From assembly GCF_016097555.1 (NCBI RefSeq), contig NC_054706.1:74244674-74308673 (forward strand): 64,000 bases of DNA, written 5' to 3'. Shown here in pieces: positions 1 through 12,269 of the stretch. Source of the DNA: Gigantopelta aegis. Its lineage: Eukaryota; Mollusca; Gastropoda; Neomphalida; Peltospiridae. The notes under the pieces are model-generated. The model was not told where the DNA came from and searched no databases. It worked only from the letters and a program-made list of their open reading frames with translations. Position 1 is the first letter of the stretch, and every line of letters starts with the position of its first letter. The position numbers and the translations under genes were made by a program.

Positions 1-375
1 AGACCCCGATTAAAAACATAATGTTTTTGGTTTTTTTAAAAGCCTTGTAGAATGCTCGCTTGCCTGGTTTTTGAGCTTAACGTTAAATGAATACACTGAG
101 GCCGCTTTGACAGATGCTCTGCCTCATGTTAATGTAAAAATATAAGAAATTCCACAAGGTTTATTCTATGTCTACAACTAAAACTAACCCTAACCCTAAT
201 GTTTGAACTGAACAAATAATCAGATCTTAGTATTTCTGCTACAGCAAAATTACATTGCAGCCAGAATAATTTATGCCCAGAACATTTTGTAGCTTACACA
301 TGAACCAGTCAAGTCAATAATAGTGAATATTTGCAACAAAACTCTGAACTAAATGGAACCCAGGTTAAAATGTCT

Positions 376-858
376 ATACTGAGAGACATAAATAATGTAA
401 TGGGCATTTTACTGATATTTTCGGAAAGAAATGTCATATATATATTATGCATGCGAACAAATGAGATACTGGTAACAACTAAGAGAAAGAAGATCTTGTG
501 TGGGGTTATTTTTTTCCACGCAATAAAACAATTTTTTTCCCCAGCATTACTTATAGAATATTGAAAAAAGATAGGAAAAAAAAAAAAAAGTTGCTTTCAT
601 AGGGAGACCAGTGCAGGCAAAGCATGTGCAAAAATATTTTCATATGTAATGCTGTGTTGCAATAAACACCATGTTATGTTTTTTGCTTCAAACTCATTTT
701 ATTCCTTACCCCTCCACCACTTAAACATAATCATCTTTCATTTACTGTTGTTACCATGTTATTTTGTCCACATGTTTAAGCTTAATATATATGATATGAC
801 ATTTCTGTAAGAAAATATTCATGCAATACCCATTGCATTATTTATGCCTCTCGGTATA
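376..858. mobile_element. Long-TIR MITE, copy 1
   Basis: The two ends are inverted copies of each other over roughly 115 bp. The left arm begins TACTGAGAGACATAAA near 377 and the right arm ends TTTATGCCTCTCGGTATA near 857. Both arms carry a GGTAACAA / TTGTTACC core and a TATA-rich stretch. No ORF resembling a transposase lies between them, so this is a non-autonomous DNA element. A second copy lies at 46630-47187. Superfamily not assigned; a TA duplication at the ends would suit Tc1/mariner but cannot be fixed here. Confidence 0.7.
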
Positions 859-2985
859 TTTTTGTGTAGGGTTGCTGCCTAGTATTGTATTTATTTTCAT
901 CCAATGCAGAAATTTCAAATTATACATGTAGTATTCCTAACATAATGAACTATTTTCATTTTAATTTCTGATAAAGCAGTACTGGTAGTTTTTTAATATG
1001 CATATCAGTGGAATTAAGTGCTTTTGATATTGTTACCAGTTTTGACAGTGGGTCATTATGTATCATGTCTATATGTATACACTATCCATTCACCAATATA
1101 TCTGTCACAGTGAGAACATTTTAAATATTGATGTTAAAAGTAGGATTTGAAGAGGTAGCAGTATTTATTTTCTGCACACTTTTCGTCCTTTTTTGTATAA
1201 TCACACCATTACGGGCATTAAAACTCCTCTTAAATTTTAAATTGAAAAAAAAAATTATGTTGCAAATACTTTAAAAATCACCAATATCCCAGGGGTGGGG
1301 AAAAATTAAATTGTTAATCGGTCCCGCTTGATGTCATCATTAACGGGGGGGGGGGGGGGGGGGGGGTGTGTGTGTGACAGGGAAAAAAAAGAAAGGAATA
1401 AAAAAAATAACTTTTTTTTTTTTTTATCACAGTGGAAAAAAACCACCCCACAAATTGTATATATTTTACATAATGGAATAAATAATATAAAAAAGGAATA
1501 AAAGTTATGAATTTAAATCCCATATATGTATAAAAAGTATGAGTATTCAGTACTGTGTCTTGAAAATTAATAAAAGATCGCACCGTTGAAGCGTTTGACA
1601 GCCTGAGCCAGCACGTTTAGACAAAGAGATTAATAACGTCATCACTGATTGGACGACATTTGACCTCTACTGGCTCTCGAGATAACCAGTACATGTAGCT
1701 GTTCTGCTTACTCCCACTTGTTAACAAAAAAGTGGAAACCTTTTATTAATTTTAAAATCCTCTATAATTATTGGATAGACTACATTGAACAGTCAACAAT
1801 AAATACATTTATAGATTATTTCAGTATATTTTATGCTATTTCAAGCAGTTTGTATTGCACAAAAGTCTCTTGCTTCGGACTGGGACACTCGACCGACAAA
1901 GCTTCGTACATAGGTGTTGACATGTTGATTGTAACCAGTTGCAAACTCTGGGTCCTTTGTTTTAATTGGAGTGTAATACCTTGATGGCTCTCTCACCAAG
2001 AATGGTGTTATTGTTAACGTCTGTTTTATCTCTTGACTGGCTCAGCAATTTTGACAAAATTAATGTCTAGCCTAGTGGCTGTGGATTGACACTACTGTAG
2101 GTCCGACTTCAGTGACTGACGATATATACTTAGACAGTCTTTAAAATCACAGACGTCTGAAACACAAGCTATACTGACCACTATTTATTTATTATTTTAA
2201 ATCATGCATGAGATACCGATGTCTGGGCAGACCGGTCCACTTGACGGATAAGAATTTGTTCCAATAATAGAAATGGACAGGTGCTTCGGACCGACAAGAA
2301 TGACAAAAGTGGGACCGGCAAACACGTGTTTTTAAAAAATAATTTCAGTCTCAGAGATCGAGATCGGTCCCAGACCGGAAGAAAAGGGCTTTTCCCCACC
2401 CCTGCAATATCCATACTACTAAAAACAAAATCACTCTTACTGAAAACAAAATCAGTCTTACTGAAAACATCACTGATATCAGGATATCATACTGACAAAC
2501 ACTGTTCACGATTGTAGTGATTTCCACAGCTTTATGATACTGAAATTAACCTGCTAGAATTTGTTTTAATACCATGAACTGTTACAGTTCATGTTATGCT
2601 TTCATGGCAATTTACACATTTTTGACAGAGTTATGGGCCTTTAACTAAGGAGATAGGAAAATGTGTTGGGGCCCAGTAAAGGACATGTATTGCCTTAGCA
2701 ATACTCTCAAAATGCTCTATGAACTATTCACAAATACTGCCATTTTCTTCCAGTCGGTTACAGGAAACTTTGAGTGTGTATGTAATAATGTACTAATGAC
2801 CGTGAAGGAAGTTGATAATACATCAGAAATCTTTTATATGTGATTTAACAACCTGGTACCTACTTCATCAGCATTATCATCGTTGTGTTCCATATTAAAT
2901 GACTCATTAACAATTTCATTAATTTTGTTTTTACTTAAACAGACAAAATGAACACCTTGCAGTTCCAGTAAACAGACACAGTTAT
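859..2985. other. Intergenic, no gene recognised
   Basis: AT-rich sequence. I see a G-run followed by a short TG run at about 1345-1376, which gives a proline-rich shadow ORF on the minus strand. A region around 2400-2480 repeats a short AAAACAAAATCA/CTTACTG motif. No coding region or complete element was recognised. Confidence 0.5.
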
Positions 2986-2990
2986 CCAAG

Positions 2991-3305
2991 AAGAGGTGGA
3001 ATGTAGCCCAGGGGTAAAGCATTCGCCTGATGTGTGGTCGGTTTAGGATCAATCCCCGTCTGTGGACCCATTGTCCTATTTTTTTTCTAGCCAGTGCACC
3101 ATGACCTGTATATCAAAGGCTGTGGTATGTGCTATTCTGACTAGGAAAGTGCATATAAAAGATACCTTGCTATTAATGAAAAAATGTAGCGGGTTTCCTC
3201 TCTGAGACTGTCTAAATTACCAAATATTTGACATCCAGTATCCGATGATTAATAAATCAATGTGCTCTAGTGGTGTTATTAAACAAAACAAACTTTTAAC
3301 TTTAT
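2991..3305 (+). mobile_element. tRNA-derived SINE, tail type B
   Basis: The head has an A-box-like GTAGCCCAGGGG and a B-box-like AGGATCAATCCCC. The conserved body follows: CCAGTGCACCATGAC, a TATCAAAGGCTGTGG motif and CATATAAAAGAT. The 3' tail is of the type ATTAATAAATCAATGTGCTC, ending in a TTAAACAAAACAAAC motif. This is the best full-length example of tail type B in the window. Confidence 0.85.
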
Positions 3306-3528
3306 CCTTTCTCCTTTATCCTTTATCTCAATGTTCACAACCAATATAGATGAAATTTTTCAGCTTTTCATCTTGTTTAGCTCTATCTTTTTTTGTGAAA
3401 AGGTTTTCACAAAGTAGACTGGATTTGATCTGAAATGCTCAAAAGGACCTTATTTAGGTATAGTATAGATGTTTCAGCTTTTATACGTAAATGGGTATTT
3501 GGCCCCATCATATCTCTGAGATGGTGGA

Positions 3529-3795
3529 AATTTGTGTTTTATTAACGACCCCACTAGAGCACAATGATTTATTAATCATCAGTTATTGGATGTCAAACAT
3601 TTGGTAATTTTGAGTCTTAGAGAGAAAAAAAAAATTCCATTAATAGCAAGGGATCTTTTATATGCAGCTATACTCCATCTCATAAACAGGATAGCAGATA
3701 CCACAGCCTTTGATGTACCAGTCATGGTGCACTGGCTAGAGCAAGATATAGCCCAATGGGCCCACCGATGGGGATCAATCCCAGACTGACCGTGC
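3529..3795 (-). mobile_element. tRNA-derived SINE, tail type B
   Basis: Read on the minus strand it runs from a tRNA-like head (near 3795) through the GTGCACCATGACTGG body to the AATCATTGTGCTCTAG tail (near 3545). Diverged but nearly full length. Confidence 0.8.
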
Positions 3796-3954
3796 ATTTT
3801 AATTTGTGGACAGGACATAACCCAATGTTGACGCCAACTAGCCAGGTTTATAATGTGTCAATGTTGTGAAATAATTACTTGTCATTTCTTTTAAAATATA
3901 TTGTTATGAAGAAAAAAGTAACCAAAGAAGATTTATTGAATTAAAGTTGACACC

Positions 3955-4138
3955 ACAGTACATTAACTGATTAATCATTGGTTGTTGGCTGTCAAACATT
4001 TCAAGTCCAACATACAGTCTTCAGAGAAAACCTGCAACATTTTTTAATTAGCAGCAAAAGATCTTTTATGCAGAAAACAGGACAGCATAGACCACATATT
4101 TAGATATAATAGTGGTGGAGCACTGGCTAACTGAAGAA
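3955..4138 (-). mobile_element. Degenerate SINE fragment, tail type B
   Basis: The minus-strand SINE body is recognisable by the GATCTTTTATGCAGA stretch and the TGATTAATCATTGGTTGTTGG tail core. The head is missing. Confidence 0.6.
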
Positions 4139-4687
4139 TGATGAGATAGAATTGTTCAGGTTTGCTTAAAGCCACTCCAGTACATTGAATCATCTGGCTA
4201 TTTGGGAGTTTATGTGCTAAGACTACTGTTTGTTATTTGCAGCAGATTTTATTTTAACATTGACTGGCTAGACTTTTGCTTCAGTTGGAATGTAAACTTA
4301 TTATTGTGCAAAAAAAAGACGTTTGATATGCATTACCTGCTGGCAGTTAGCATTTTCAGGAATAAAGTTTGGTCTGGAATAATTAAATTTCAAACTCATC
4401 AGAATTTTAAGTGGTATCTTGATCATCAGAATTTTAAGTGGCATCGTGAACTAAACTCGTTACTGTAACTTTAATGCATGAATTTACTGAGTTGCAAATA
4501 GCAGACTAATAACAACCAGCAAATTTGTCTCACACTTAAAAAAAAAGAAGAAAAAAAGATTAAAGCATTACCAAGCCGTGATGCTCTCAAAGTGCATTTT
4601 TGCCAAACTAATTTCAAGAACTGTTGAATTGCAAGAAATTACAGCATGTGTGCTAACAAGAACTTTGATCTCACAAAAAAAAAGACA

Positions 4688-5066
4688 AAAAAGGTGTTTA
4701 ATGACACCACTAGAGCACATTGATTTATCCTGAAATAATCGATGGTCGCGCACCTCAGAGCAAATGGTAAAGCAAACGTGTAGCTGAAATCAAATAAAAC
4801 AAATATTATTGATTAATTAATCGGCTATTGGATGTCAAACATTTGGTAATTCTGACACGTAGTCATCCGAGGAAACCAGCTACATTTTTCCTAATGCAGC
4901 AAGGGATCTTTTATATGCACTTTCCCACAGAAAGGAAAGCCTTTGACCAGTTATGGTGCACTGGTTGGAATGAGAAAAACCCCAGTCAGTTGAATGGATC
5001 CACTGAGGTGGTTTGATCATGCAACACAAGCGGGCACTCAACCCACTGAGCTAAATCTCGTCCCCA
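4688..5066 (-). mobile_element. SINE with alternative tRNA-like head, tail type B (interrupted)
   Basis: Minus strand. The head ends near 5066 with ATTTAGCTCAGTGGGTTGAG, a close A-box match and a different head from the other SINEs here. The body (GATCTTTTATATGCAC complement) lies at about 4905-4925 and the tail at about 4810-4850. The terminal tail piece (TTTAATGACACCACTAGAGC) sits separately at 4691-4720 behind about 90 bp of unrelated DNA, so the copy seems interrupted. Confidence 0.6.
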
Positions 5067-5256
5067 TTGCTATGAAGTGTACTACTAAACAACTTCCCAA
5101 AAATGTTGTCATAATTCCCCACAAAATAAGTCAGTTAATATTCAGATGCAAGAAAATCATGTGAACTAAACTAAAAAATAGTTCTTGGCTTGTTAAACCC
5201 TCCAATATTGCCATTAAAATCACTTTTTGATAATCGCTAATTATGCGATTCAGAAG

Positions 5257-5542
5257 GTAGTGTTTTATTTAACGACACACTCAACACATTTTATTTACGG
5301 TTATATGGTTAAGGACCACACAGATATTAAGGGAGGAAACCTGCTGTCACAACTTCATGGGCTACTCTTTTCAATTAGCAGCAAGGGATCTTTTATGTGC
5401 ACCATTCCACGGCCTTTGATATACCAGTCGTGGTGCACTGGCTGGATCAAGAAATAGCACAATGGGCCCACCGATGGGGATTGATCCCAGACCGACTGTG
5501 CATCAAGCGAGTGCTTTACCACTGGGCTACGTCCCGCCACTA
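5257..5542 (-). mobile_element. tRNA-derived SINE, tail type A
   Basis: Minus strand, nearly full length. The A-box complement (ACCACTGGGCTACGTCCCGC) lies at 5518-5537, then the GTGCACCACGACTGG body, then a tail of type A: TATAACCGTAAATAAAATGT followed by CGTTAAATAAAAC in complement. Confidence 0.85.
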
Positions 5543-5635
5543 TGCAATTCAGATGCCAGGAAATCACATTTCAGGCAATGTAATTGACCCCCCTCCCCAG
5601 ACAAGTTTCAAAAATAAATAAAATTGTTTTGCTTA

Positions 5636-5810
5636 AAGCATGTTGATTCATTAATCATTGGCTATTGAATGTCAAACGCACAGTCATCAGAGGAAACCTG
5701 CTACATGCAGCTAATGCAGAAAGTGATCTTTTATATGCACTTTCCCACAGACAGGAAAGCACATATCACATCCACTGACCAGCTGTGGTGCACCGGTTGA
5801 AACGGACAAG
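5636..5810 (-). mobile_element. SINE fragment, tail type B
   Basis: Body and tail of a minus-strand SINE: TTCATTAATCATTGGCTATT, then the GATCTTTTATATGCACTTTC stretch, then a GTGGTGCACCGGTTG stretch. Head missing or unrecognisable. Confidence 0.65.
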
Positions 5811-5819
5811 TTTAAAGAC

Positions 5820-6012
5820 GTATAACAATGAGTGAAAAAACCCAAACTTTCCAGGTTTATACTACCATGCAAAATAAGCATTCTGAGAGTACTGCTAAAG
5901 CAATGCATGCCCTTAATGGACATTTCAAGGGCCGTAACTGTCAGAAATGGATAACTCCCATAAAAGTCGAACTTATCTATAACTACATGATAAAGCCATA
6001 CACAAAATTTTA
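5820..6012. repeat. Dispersed repeat copy
   Basis: The segment with GCTAAAGCAATGCATGCCCT, TTCAAGGGCCGTAACT and ATAAAGCCATACACAAAATT resembles the repeat at 7460-7780 plus 8439-8560, so it is a family member. No element ends were found. Confidence 0.55.
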
Positions 6013-6337
6013 GCAGGAGGCATTGTGGGGAAAATGTCAATAACTATCCATGTATTCAAAACTGTTCATGAATGGCTGAGAGCCCGTTCTCATCATCCCA
6101 CTCTGTAGGATTTGAGAACAGGAACACATTCAGGAACGCATATATTCGCCTCCTCAAAATGTTCAGGAACACGTTTCCTACATCAGAATTGAGTTTTGAA
6201 TACATGATAAATTTAGATGCCAGGAATTAATGTTTTAGGTTATATAATTAAAATAAATTCTCTGCAAGTATCCTCTCTAAGATTTCGATCAGCATACACC
6301 CTGAAATCGGTTATTACTGGAAAGTTTAAAGTTTGCT

Positions 6338-6616
6338 TTTTGTTTAATGACACCACTAGAGCACATTAAATAATTATTAGCTATTGCATGTCACACATTT
6401 AGTAATTCTGACATGCAGTCATCAAAGGAAACCTGAGATATCTTTCCTAATGCAGTAAGGGATATTTTATATGTTCTTTCCCAGACAGGAAAACATACCA
6501 CAGCCTTTAACCAGTTGTGGTGCACTGGTTGGAACGAGACAAAAACCCCAATCAGTTGATCCTGCGACGCCAGCACCTCAAGCAAGCACTCAACTGACAG
6601 CTAAATCCTGCCCCGT
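6338..6616 (-). mobile_element. SINE with alternative head, tail type B
   Basis: Minus strand. The head ends near 6616 (GGGGCAGGATTTAGCTGTCA in complement) like the copy at 4688-5066. The body has the GGTGCACTGGTTGGAACGAG stretch, and the tail has TTAATGACACCACTAGAGCA near 6350. Confidence 0.75.
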
Positions 6617-6625
6617 TACTTTAAT

Positions 6626-6900
6626 GAAGGAAGGAAATGTTTTATTTAACGACACACTCGACACATTTTATTTACGGTTATATTGTGTCGGACCTATGGT
6701 TAAGGACCACACAGATATTGAGAGAGGAAACCCACTGCCACCACTTCATGGGCTACTCTTTTCGATTAGCAACACATACCACAGCCTTTGATGAACCAGT
6801 CGTGATGCACTGGCTGGAGCGAGAAATAGCCCAATGACGGGGATCGATCCCAAACTGACCATGCATCAAGCGAGGGCTTTACCACTGGGCCACATCTCTC
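6626..6900 (-). mobile_element. tRNA-derived SINE, tail type A
   Basis: Minus strand. It starts with GAAGGAAGGAAATGTTTTAT (tail in complement), then AACGACACACTCGACACATT, the CATGGGCTACTCTTTTCGAT body and the head complement TTTACCACTGGGCCACATC. It abuts the previous SINE with only a few bases between. Confidence 0.8.
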
Positions 6901-7459
6901 CCCCCCCCCCCACCCCCCCGTTACTGGAAAGTAACACATGTATACTAAGAGGAAAAAGTTTAGCATTGTACTTTAAACCACAAGCTACATTCAATGACAT
7001 GACAGTATCACATTTCATTTCACATTGAAAATTTCATGTTACTTACGCTGAAAAATTATGCAACAATTAAATTCAGTGTCCGATTTCATTTTAAAAGTGA
7101 ATAGTTTTCTTGTCATAGTATATAACATACCTTCTGCACCATTTACAGGTAGGCCTATTTTAAGTAAAATGAAAATGTGTTTATTTGAAATGAACAAAAA
7201 ATGCTGGATTATTATAGTGCACACTAAACCAAACAAGCGTTTAATTTCTGCTAGCATTCTTAGTTTTGGCACCTGATGTTAGCTGAATGTGTCGGCAGGA
7301 ACCTGTGATAAAATATGTACTGAACACAGTTTGTCGATTCCATGTGATTTTAGTTTAATCAGTCCACGGTTCAGTTATTTTAAACTGCAATCATACCAGG
7401 GCTAACTTCAGTCTGCTTTTATGTTCCTGATAACCTGGGTCAAACCATCATATTAATTA

Positions 7460-7788
7460 ACAAGCATTATGCTAAAGCAATACATGTCCTAAATTTAAGG
7501 GACATACCTTTGTGAAAAGGGGGGTAAATCACCATAAAAAATAAACGATCAGTAACGGGCATTAAAAAACAAAAGTCCAAGAAACTAAATTTTAAATCTC
7601 CTAAGTTCAATGGAAGTCAAACTTGATCTGTAACAGTACAGTATAAAGCTATACACAAAATTTCAGGTCAATATCTCGAGGCCTTCTGAAAAATTAAGTC
7701 TGGAAAACAAATTTTCAAGTTCAAGGGCCATAACTCCGCCAAAAATGGGTAAATCACCATAAAAATCACTTTATCTGTAACAGTAGAT
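7460..7788. repeat. Dispersed repeat, left part
   Basis: Two internally similar blocks contain GGTAAATCACCATAAAAA, CTGTAACAGTA and AAGCTATACACAAAATTTCA. The sequence breaks off at 7788, where a tRNA-headed retroposon begins, and resumes at about 8439 with the expected continuation TATATAGCTATACAAACAT. Confidence 0.6.
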
Positions 7789-8438
7789 TATTGAGCTCTG
7801 TGGTCTAGTGCACAAGCTGTTGGACAATCAAGCTGACGACAGTGGTTCAAATCCTGTCAAAGCTGGCTCTCACATTCATTCATCTTTCTCATCTATCACC
7901 CTCTGCCTAACATTCACATTATCTTAATATAAAAAACTTTCCAATTTCTCCCACGATTTCAATCTGTTTCGACCCTTTCTGTCAATTTCCTTTGACTCGG
8001 TCTTCTGAGCTGTCCACACCAATGCCTACCTGTCTCGACTTCTTCCACAGGTGCAGTCTCTATGTATTTCCCTGCACCCACCTGGCACCCTCGTCCTCTG
8101 CTGCTAATAAAGCTGGTCTGACCCACGGCATTAACTAATGACCGCCGGTAGTAGGGGTGCATAGTAGGTGGTTACAAGTGCCTCTTAACAATGCCAGAAG
8201 TAACTACTGAACACTCCCCGAAGTGGTCAGACTAAGCCCACAGCTAAAAGCTGATGGGGAACAGTTGTGTGGCACAGATAGCCACGGTTGGAGAGACAAG
8301 GACTGGGATGTGGAGGTGGACAGCGAAAGAAGTTAAAAGATAGGAGTTGCCAGATCGGGAAGAAATGAGATGGAATTCAAAGGAGAGAAAGGAAAGGAGG
8401 CACTGGGATAAAAAAAAAAAAAAAAAAAAAAAAAAAGA
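7789..8438 (+). mobile_element. tRNA-headed retroposon with poly(A) tail
   Basis: It begins with a good Pol III A box (TGGTCTAGTGC) and a perfect-looking B box (GGTTCAAATCC at about 7845-7857), and ends in a run of about 27 A at 8410-8437. Flanking AGATTAT on both sides (near 7786 and 8437) looks like a target-site duplication. The body is unrelated to the other SINEs in the window. At about 650 bp it is long for a SINE, so it may be composite. Confidence 0.6.
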
Positions 8439-8565
8439 TTATATAGCTATACAAACATTTTCAGCTCAATATTTCAAGGCATTATTTAAAAAAACCCATC
8501 CAGAAAACTATTTGTGGGACAGACAGATGGACAGACAGACAGACAGAAGGATGGAGATGAAACCT
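8439..8565. repeat. Dispersed repeat, right part
   Basis: This continues the repeat interrupted at 7788: AATATTTCAAGGCATT, then CCCATCCAGAAAACTATTTG, then a GACAGACAGACAGA microsatellite. Confidence 0.5.
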
Positions 8566-8629
8566 ATAGTTTCCTCCAGTTGGACTGGTAGGGGACTAAT
8601 AAGATGCAATAATGAATAATAATAAATGG

Positions 8630-9089
8630 TTTATTACTTCAAAATGTGTAATAAATTAAAATTAACATGAAGTTGACAGATGAGTACATTACAAATGCAA
8701 ATATTGGCTTTGTTACATTTTTTTCTGTCGTTGTAGCAAACTATAATTTTCAAGCTTGGTAAGGCAAAATTTAGATATATTGCATGGAACTTTTATGACA
8801 TCAGTACCAAATTCTAATTTCCCTCATTTTAGAACATTATATAGAAATGTACACTCCTATAATTAATATTACAAAACACAAAACCAAATGTATTACATAC
8901 TAGTACCTAATATACTAAATAATTTTTGTTAATTGTTCACATTATACGGATACATTGCCAAATTGGCCAATCTCTAATTCGCTTCAAAATTTAGTATTTG
9001 GCTAATAAAATGTTTAAATTAGCCACTTTGTAATAATTTCAAAAAAAATACCCAACAAATCTGAAAACTGGCTAGAACAAAATTCTTTT

Positions 9090-9120
<31 letters not shown>

Positions 9121-10998
9121 GTCAAAACCCCTCCTTTCTCAAGCCAATTTTCTTCTTTTCCTGCAATTATATTTTCCGGGGGAGCAGGTTTTGACTCCTT
9201 TATAATGTTTGCTTGCCAGTTTAGACCCCCTCCCCCTGTACCAAAATTCCTGCACAAGCACTGCTAAGTAATAACCAGGTAGTTTGCATGTTAATATTGT
9301 CACCAAATTTATACATTGCCCTGGGGTCACATTTATGGCATGCAGGTTAAAGACAAGCACTCGATGAACACATATCTGTTCCAAGTACAAAATCATCCTT
9401 CATTAGAATTTTAAAAAACATACGTCAATATAATCGCAACTTAAAAAGCAATTACAAAAACTTTAACAAAGTTCCAAGTGGCCAAAGGCTAACATTTATG
9501 GAACAAAACAAGTACAAAAACCATCCATTAAAAGGATTCAAAGTTCAAATTGGATAAAGTTTTAACAGTTTCCATTTTGAAACACGACTTTGTCTGAAGT
9601 TGCATTCATGTGCTGTTGAAATATGAAACACATACATTAAAGGTTAACTTTGTAATAAAATTGTTAACTATGGTTTAAATCTATTTTACTGTATACCTTT
9701 ATTACCAGTAATCAGTGTAAAAAGAGTTATTTCTACTTTTGCATTCATGTTAACTCTGCAAAGAGTTTTACAATATACAATTTTATTCAAAACAAGGATG
9801 ACACTAACTTTTCAGTACGTATACTAAAAGCTGCAGTCAGGGAAAATCACAAATTATATCCTTATTTAGCCAGAAAACAATTTTAATGCAGGATTTAATA
9901 TTTATAACAATAAAAGAATTTATTGAAAATGAAGACATACTTGGTGTCATCTCCTAATATTTGACTACAACTTGGCAAAACCTTTTTTGGGGGGGGTGGG
10001 GTGGCGGGTGGGAGGGGGGGGTCTGGTTTTTATTTTACTGAAACGTTTACCTTTAAAGTTGTAAGCTCTACATACAGTATTGGAGACATATTCTGGTTTC
10101 GTTTTTTTGATGTGATACCCATTTAAAACCAAAAGCAGAAATCATCTTTAAAAAGCTGAAACCTTTACATTTGCATTACATTTGAATAATATCAATTGTT
10201 CAGCATTTCAAATCAATTGCAATCTTCTTTGTAAAAATAACTTTACACACCAGACAAAAGATGAAATCCAATTTTTATTTTCAATCCTAAAAAATCATTG
10301 ATGGGTACTGAAATGTGGTAAGCTTCTTACAAGCTTTAAAATTAAAGTGGAGATAAAATTCAAGAATTTTTAATGCCTACTTTTAGCTTTTTAAGAACCA
10401 CTTTCAGAAACATTACCCAATTAGTTTATCAAGCTATGCTGAACTGATAATGTAATTACCCCCCTTAGACCAGTATTGAGGTGTTTTCAAGATAACATAT
10501 TACATATCAGCCGAAACATATTGCTGAAAACTGCAACAATATACATGTTAACAAATGTATTTCAGTATCAAGATTTTTATAAATTATGAAATATATTACA
10601 CCAATTCTAATGTGTTATTGCATGAACAATAGTTTAACATTCTGCTGATGTCAATGATTCTTAGAAATATTTTAACTTTTAAACTGTTACTAGTCTTTTG
10701 TTTTCTTTCTTTAATATTTCTAAAATTGTATAGGATATTGGCAACAAGTCGTCACACAAACTAAAAGACATAATGAACACAACACAGTAATAGATTATTA
10801 CATAGGTATATGTACGATGATATGGCTGCTGCCCTTGGTTAACATGGCACTTGTCTGTAGTTAATCAAAGTAAAATATAAACATATACTACTGGTTATTT
10901 ACAGGTGTATGTACATTACCTTGCAAGAGATCATCAGAATATTATTGCTAACTCTTAAAGTTTACAAATTTTTAAATTATACAGTCATAACTGACATA
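8630..10998. other. CAMLG downstream region / intergenic
   Basis: AT-rich DNA downstream of CAMLG, possibly partly its 3' UTR. It contains a (TG)n microsatellite at about 9093-9120 and a G-rich stretch near 9990-10020. Candidate minus-strand AATAAA signals exist (for example near 10026), but none can be tied to a transcript end. No gene was recognised. Confidence 0.45.
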
Positions 10999-11172
10999 CA
11001 GTGAAACCCCTTAACAAACTGGACCCTCAATAAACTAGAATTCTCTCAAAACCAAGTGTTTTTCACTTTCCCTTTTTAAATATTAGTACAGAACATGACC
11101 TCTCAAAACAGGACATCCCGTAAAAACATTTTACTTGGTCATGTGGGTGTCTGGTTTAGAGTGGTTTCACTG
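10999..11172. mobile_element. Tc1/mariner-type MITE
   Basis: The 174-bp element starts CAGTGAAACC and ends GGTTTCACTG, flanked by TA on both sides (10997-10998 and 11173-11174). The inner part also pairs imperfectly. A TA target and CAGTGAAACC ends fit Tc1/mariner-derived miniature elements. No coding capacity. Confidence 0.75.
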
Positions 11173-11507
11173 TATTTCCTAAGTCTCAACATAAAACAGT
11201 GGTTTCTGAACAGTTATTAGGATTAATAATGGGTATAATACAGAATGACAGAATCCCAAAGCTCCGAAGAAGACCAAATTAATGGAAATGAATATATGCC
11301 TTTCAATTATGACTGTTTTTAAAAACATTGATTTTGTGCAACAATATTCACTAACATTCCTGTTATTTCCGAGTCCACATAAACTTGCAATCTAAACTGA
11401 CTAGAAATCTGTGTTAGGTAGAAAAATGTACATTTTTATAGTCTGAGAACACCTATGTAATTCATAAATGTGATCAGGTTTTCTTCCCTCAGCATGTTCG
11501 GGTGAGA

Positions 11508-11820
11508 GAAGGAAGGAAATGGTTTATTTAACGATGCACTCAACACATTTTATTTACGGTTATATGGCATTGGACATATGGTTTAAGACCACACAAATAT
11601 CGAGGGAGGAAACCCGCTGTCCCCCCTTCATCGGCTACTTTTTTCGATTAGCAGCATGGGATATTTTATATGCATCATCCCATAGACAGGATAGCACATA
11701 CCACAGCCTTTGATGTACCAGTCGTGGTGCACTGGCTGGAGCGAGAAATAGCCCTATGGGCCCACCCCAAACCGACTGTGCATCAAGCGAGTGCTTTACC
11801 ACTGGGCTACGTCCTGCCCC
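11508..11820 (-). mobile_element. tRNA-derived SINE, tail type A
   Basis: Minus strand, full length. The tail complement GAAGGAAATGGTTTATTTAA is at 11511-11530, the body GTACCAGTCGTGGTGCACTG near 11715-11735, and the head complement TTTACCACTGGGCTACGTCC at about 11795-11815. Confidence 0.85.
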
Positions 11821-12269
11821 CGGGTAAGAGAGTGCTCAGACTCAAGACCTAACTCATAACTTTCTTTTCACCTATCCTATCATTAATCATGACAGGGAAA
11901 AACCCCATAAAATTAATTTTGAAAGCAACCACAAGTTTTCAACCCCTTAAAATACCTCCCGCCCATCAGCATTACTGGAACAATCCATTTGCTGCCAATT
12001 CCAAACTTCAAATAGCTAGTTACCACAACACCAATGCATATGAATGCTCCAACTCAGGTAAAATATGGAAAATAGCACCATAGAAATATGCAACAGCGAA
12101 ATAAAAAAATATTTTAAATTTACAAGATTTACAGTGTTATCAGGAACATATTGTTAAAAAAAAATTGGTCCAATGCCCTCAGTTACACCAAAAGCACAAG
12201 ATATTTTAAGTTGTGCTGTTAAATGTTGGTCCAAGCTTTAATATTGCACCAAATGCAATAGTACTCCAA

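Noticed and set aside
1314-1583. Proline-rich minus-strand ORF
   Set aside because: The run of prolines is the translation of a G/C homopolymer and TG repeat.
5711-6040. 109-codon minus-strand ORF
   Set aside because: It spans a SINE fragment and the dispersed repeat; no family resemblance.
7791-7865. Free-standing tRNA gene
   Set aside because: A and B boxes are good but I could not fold a full cloverleaf, and the sequence continues into a retroposon with a poly(A) tail.
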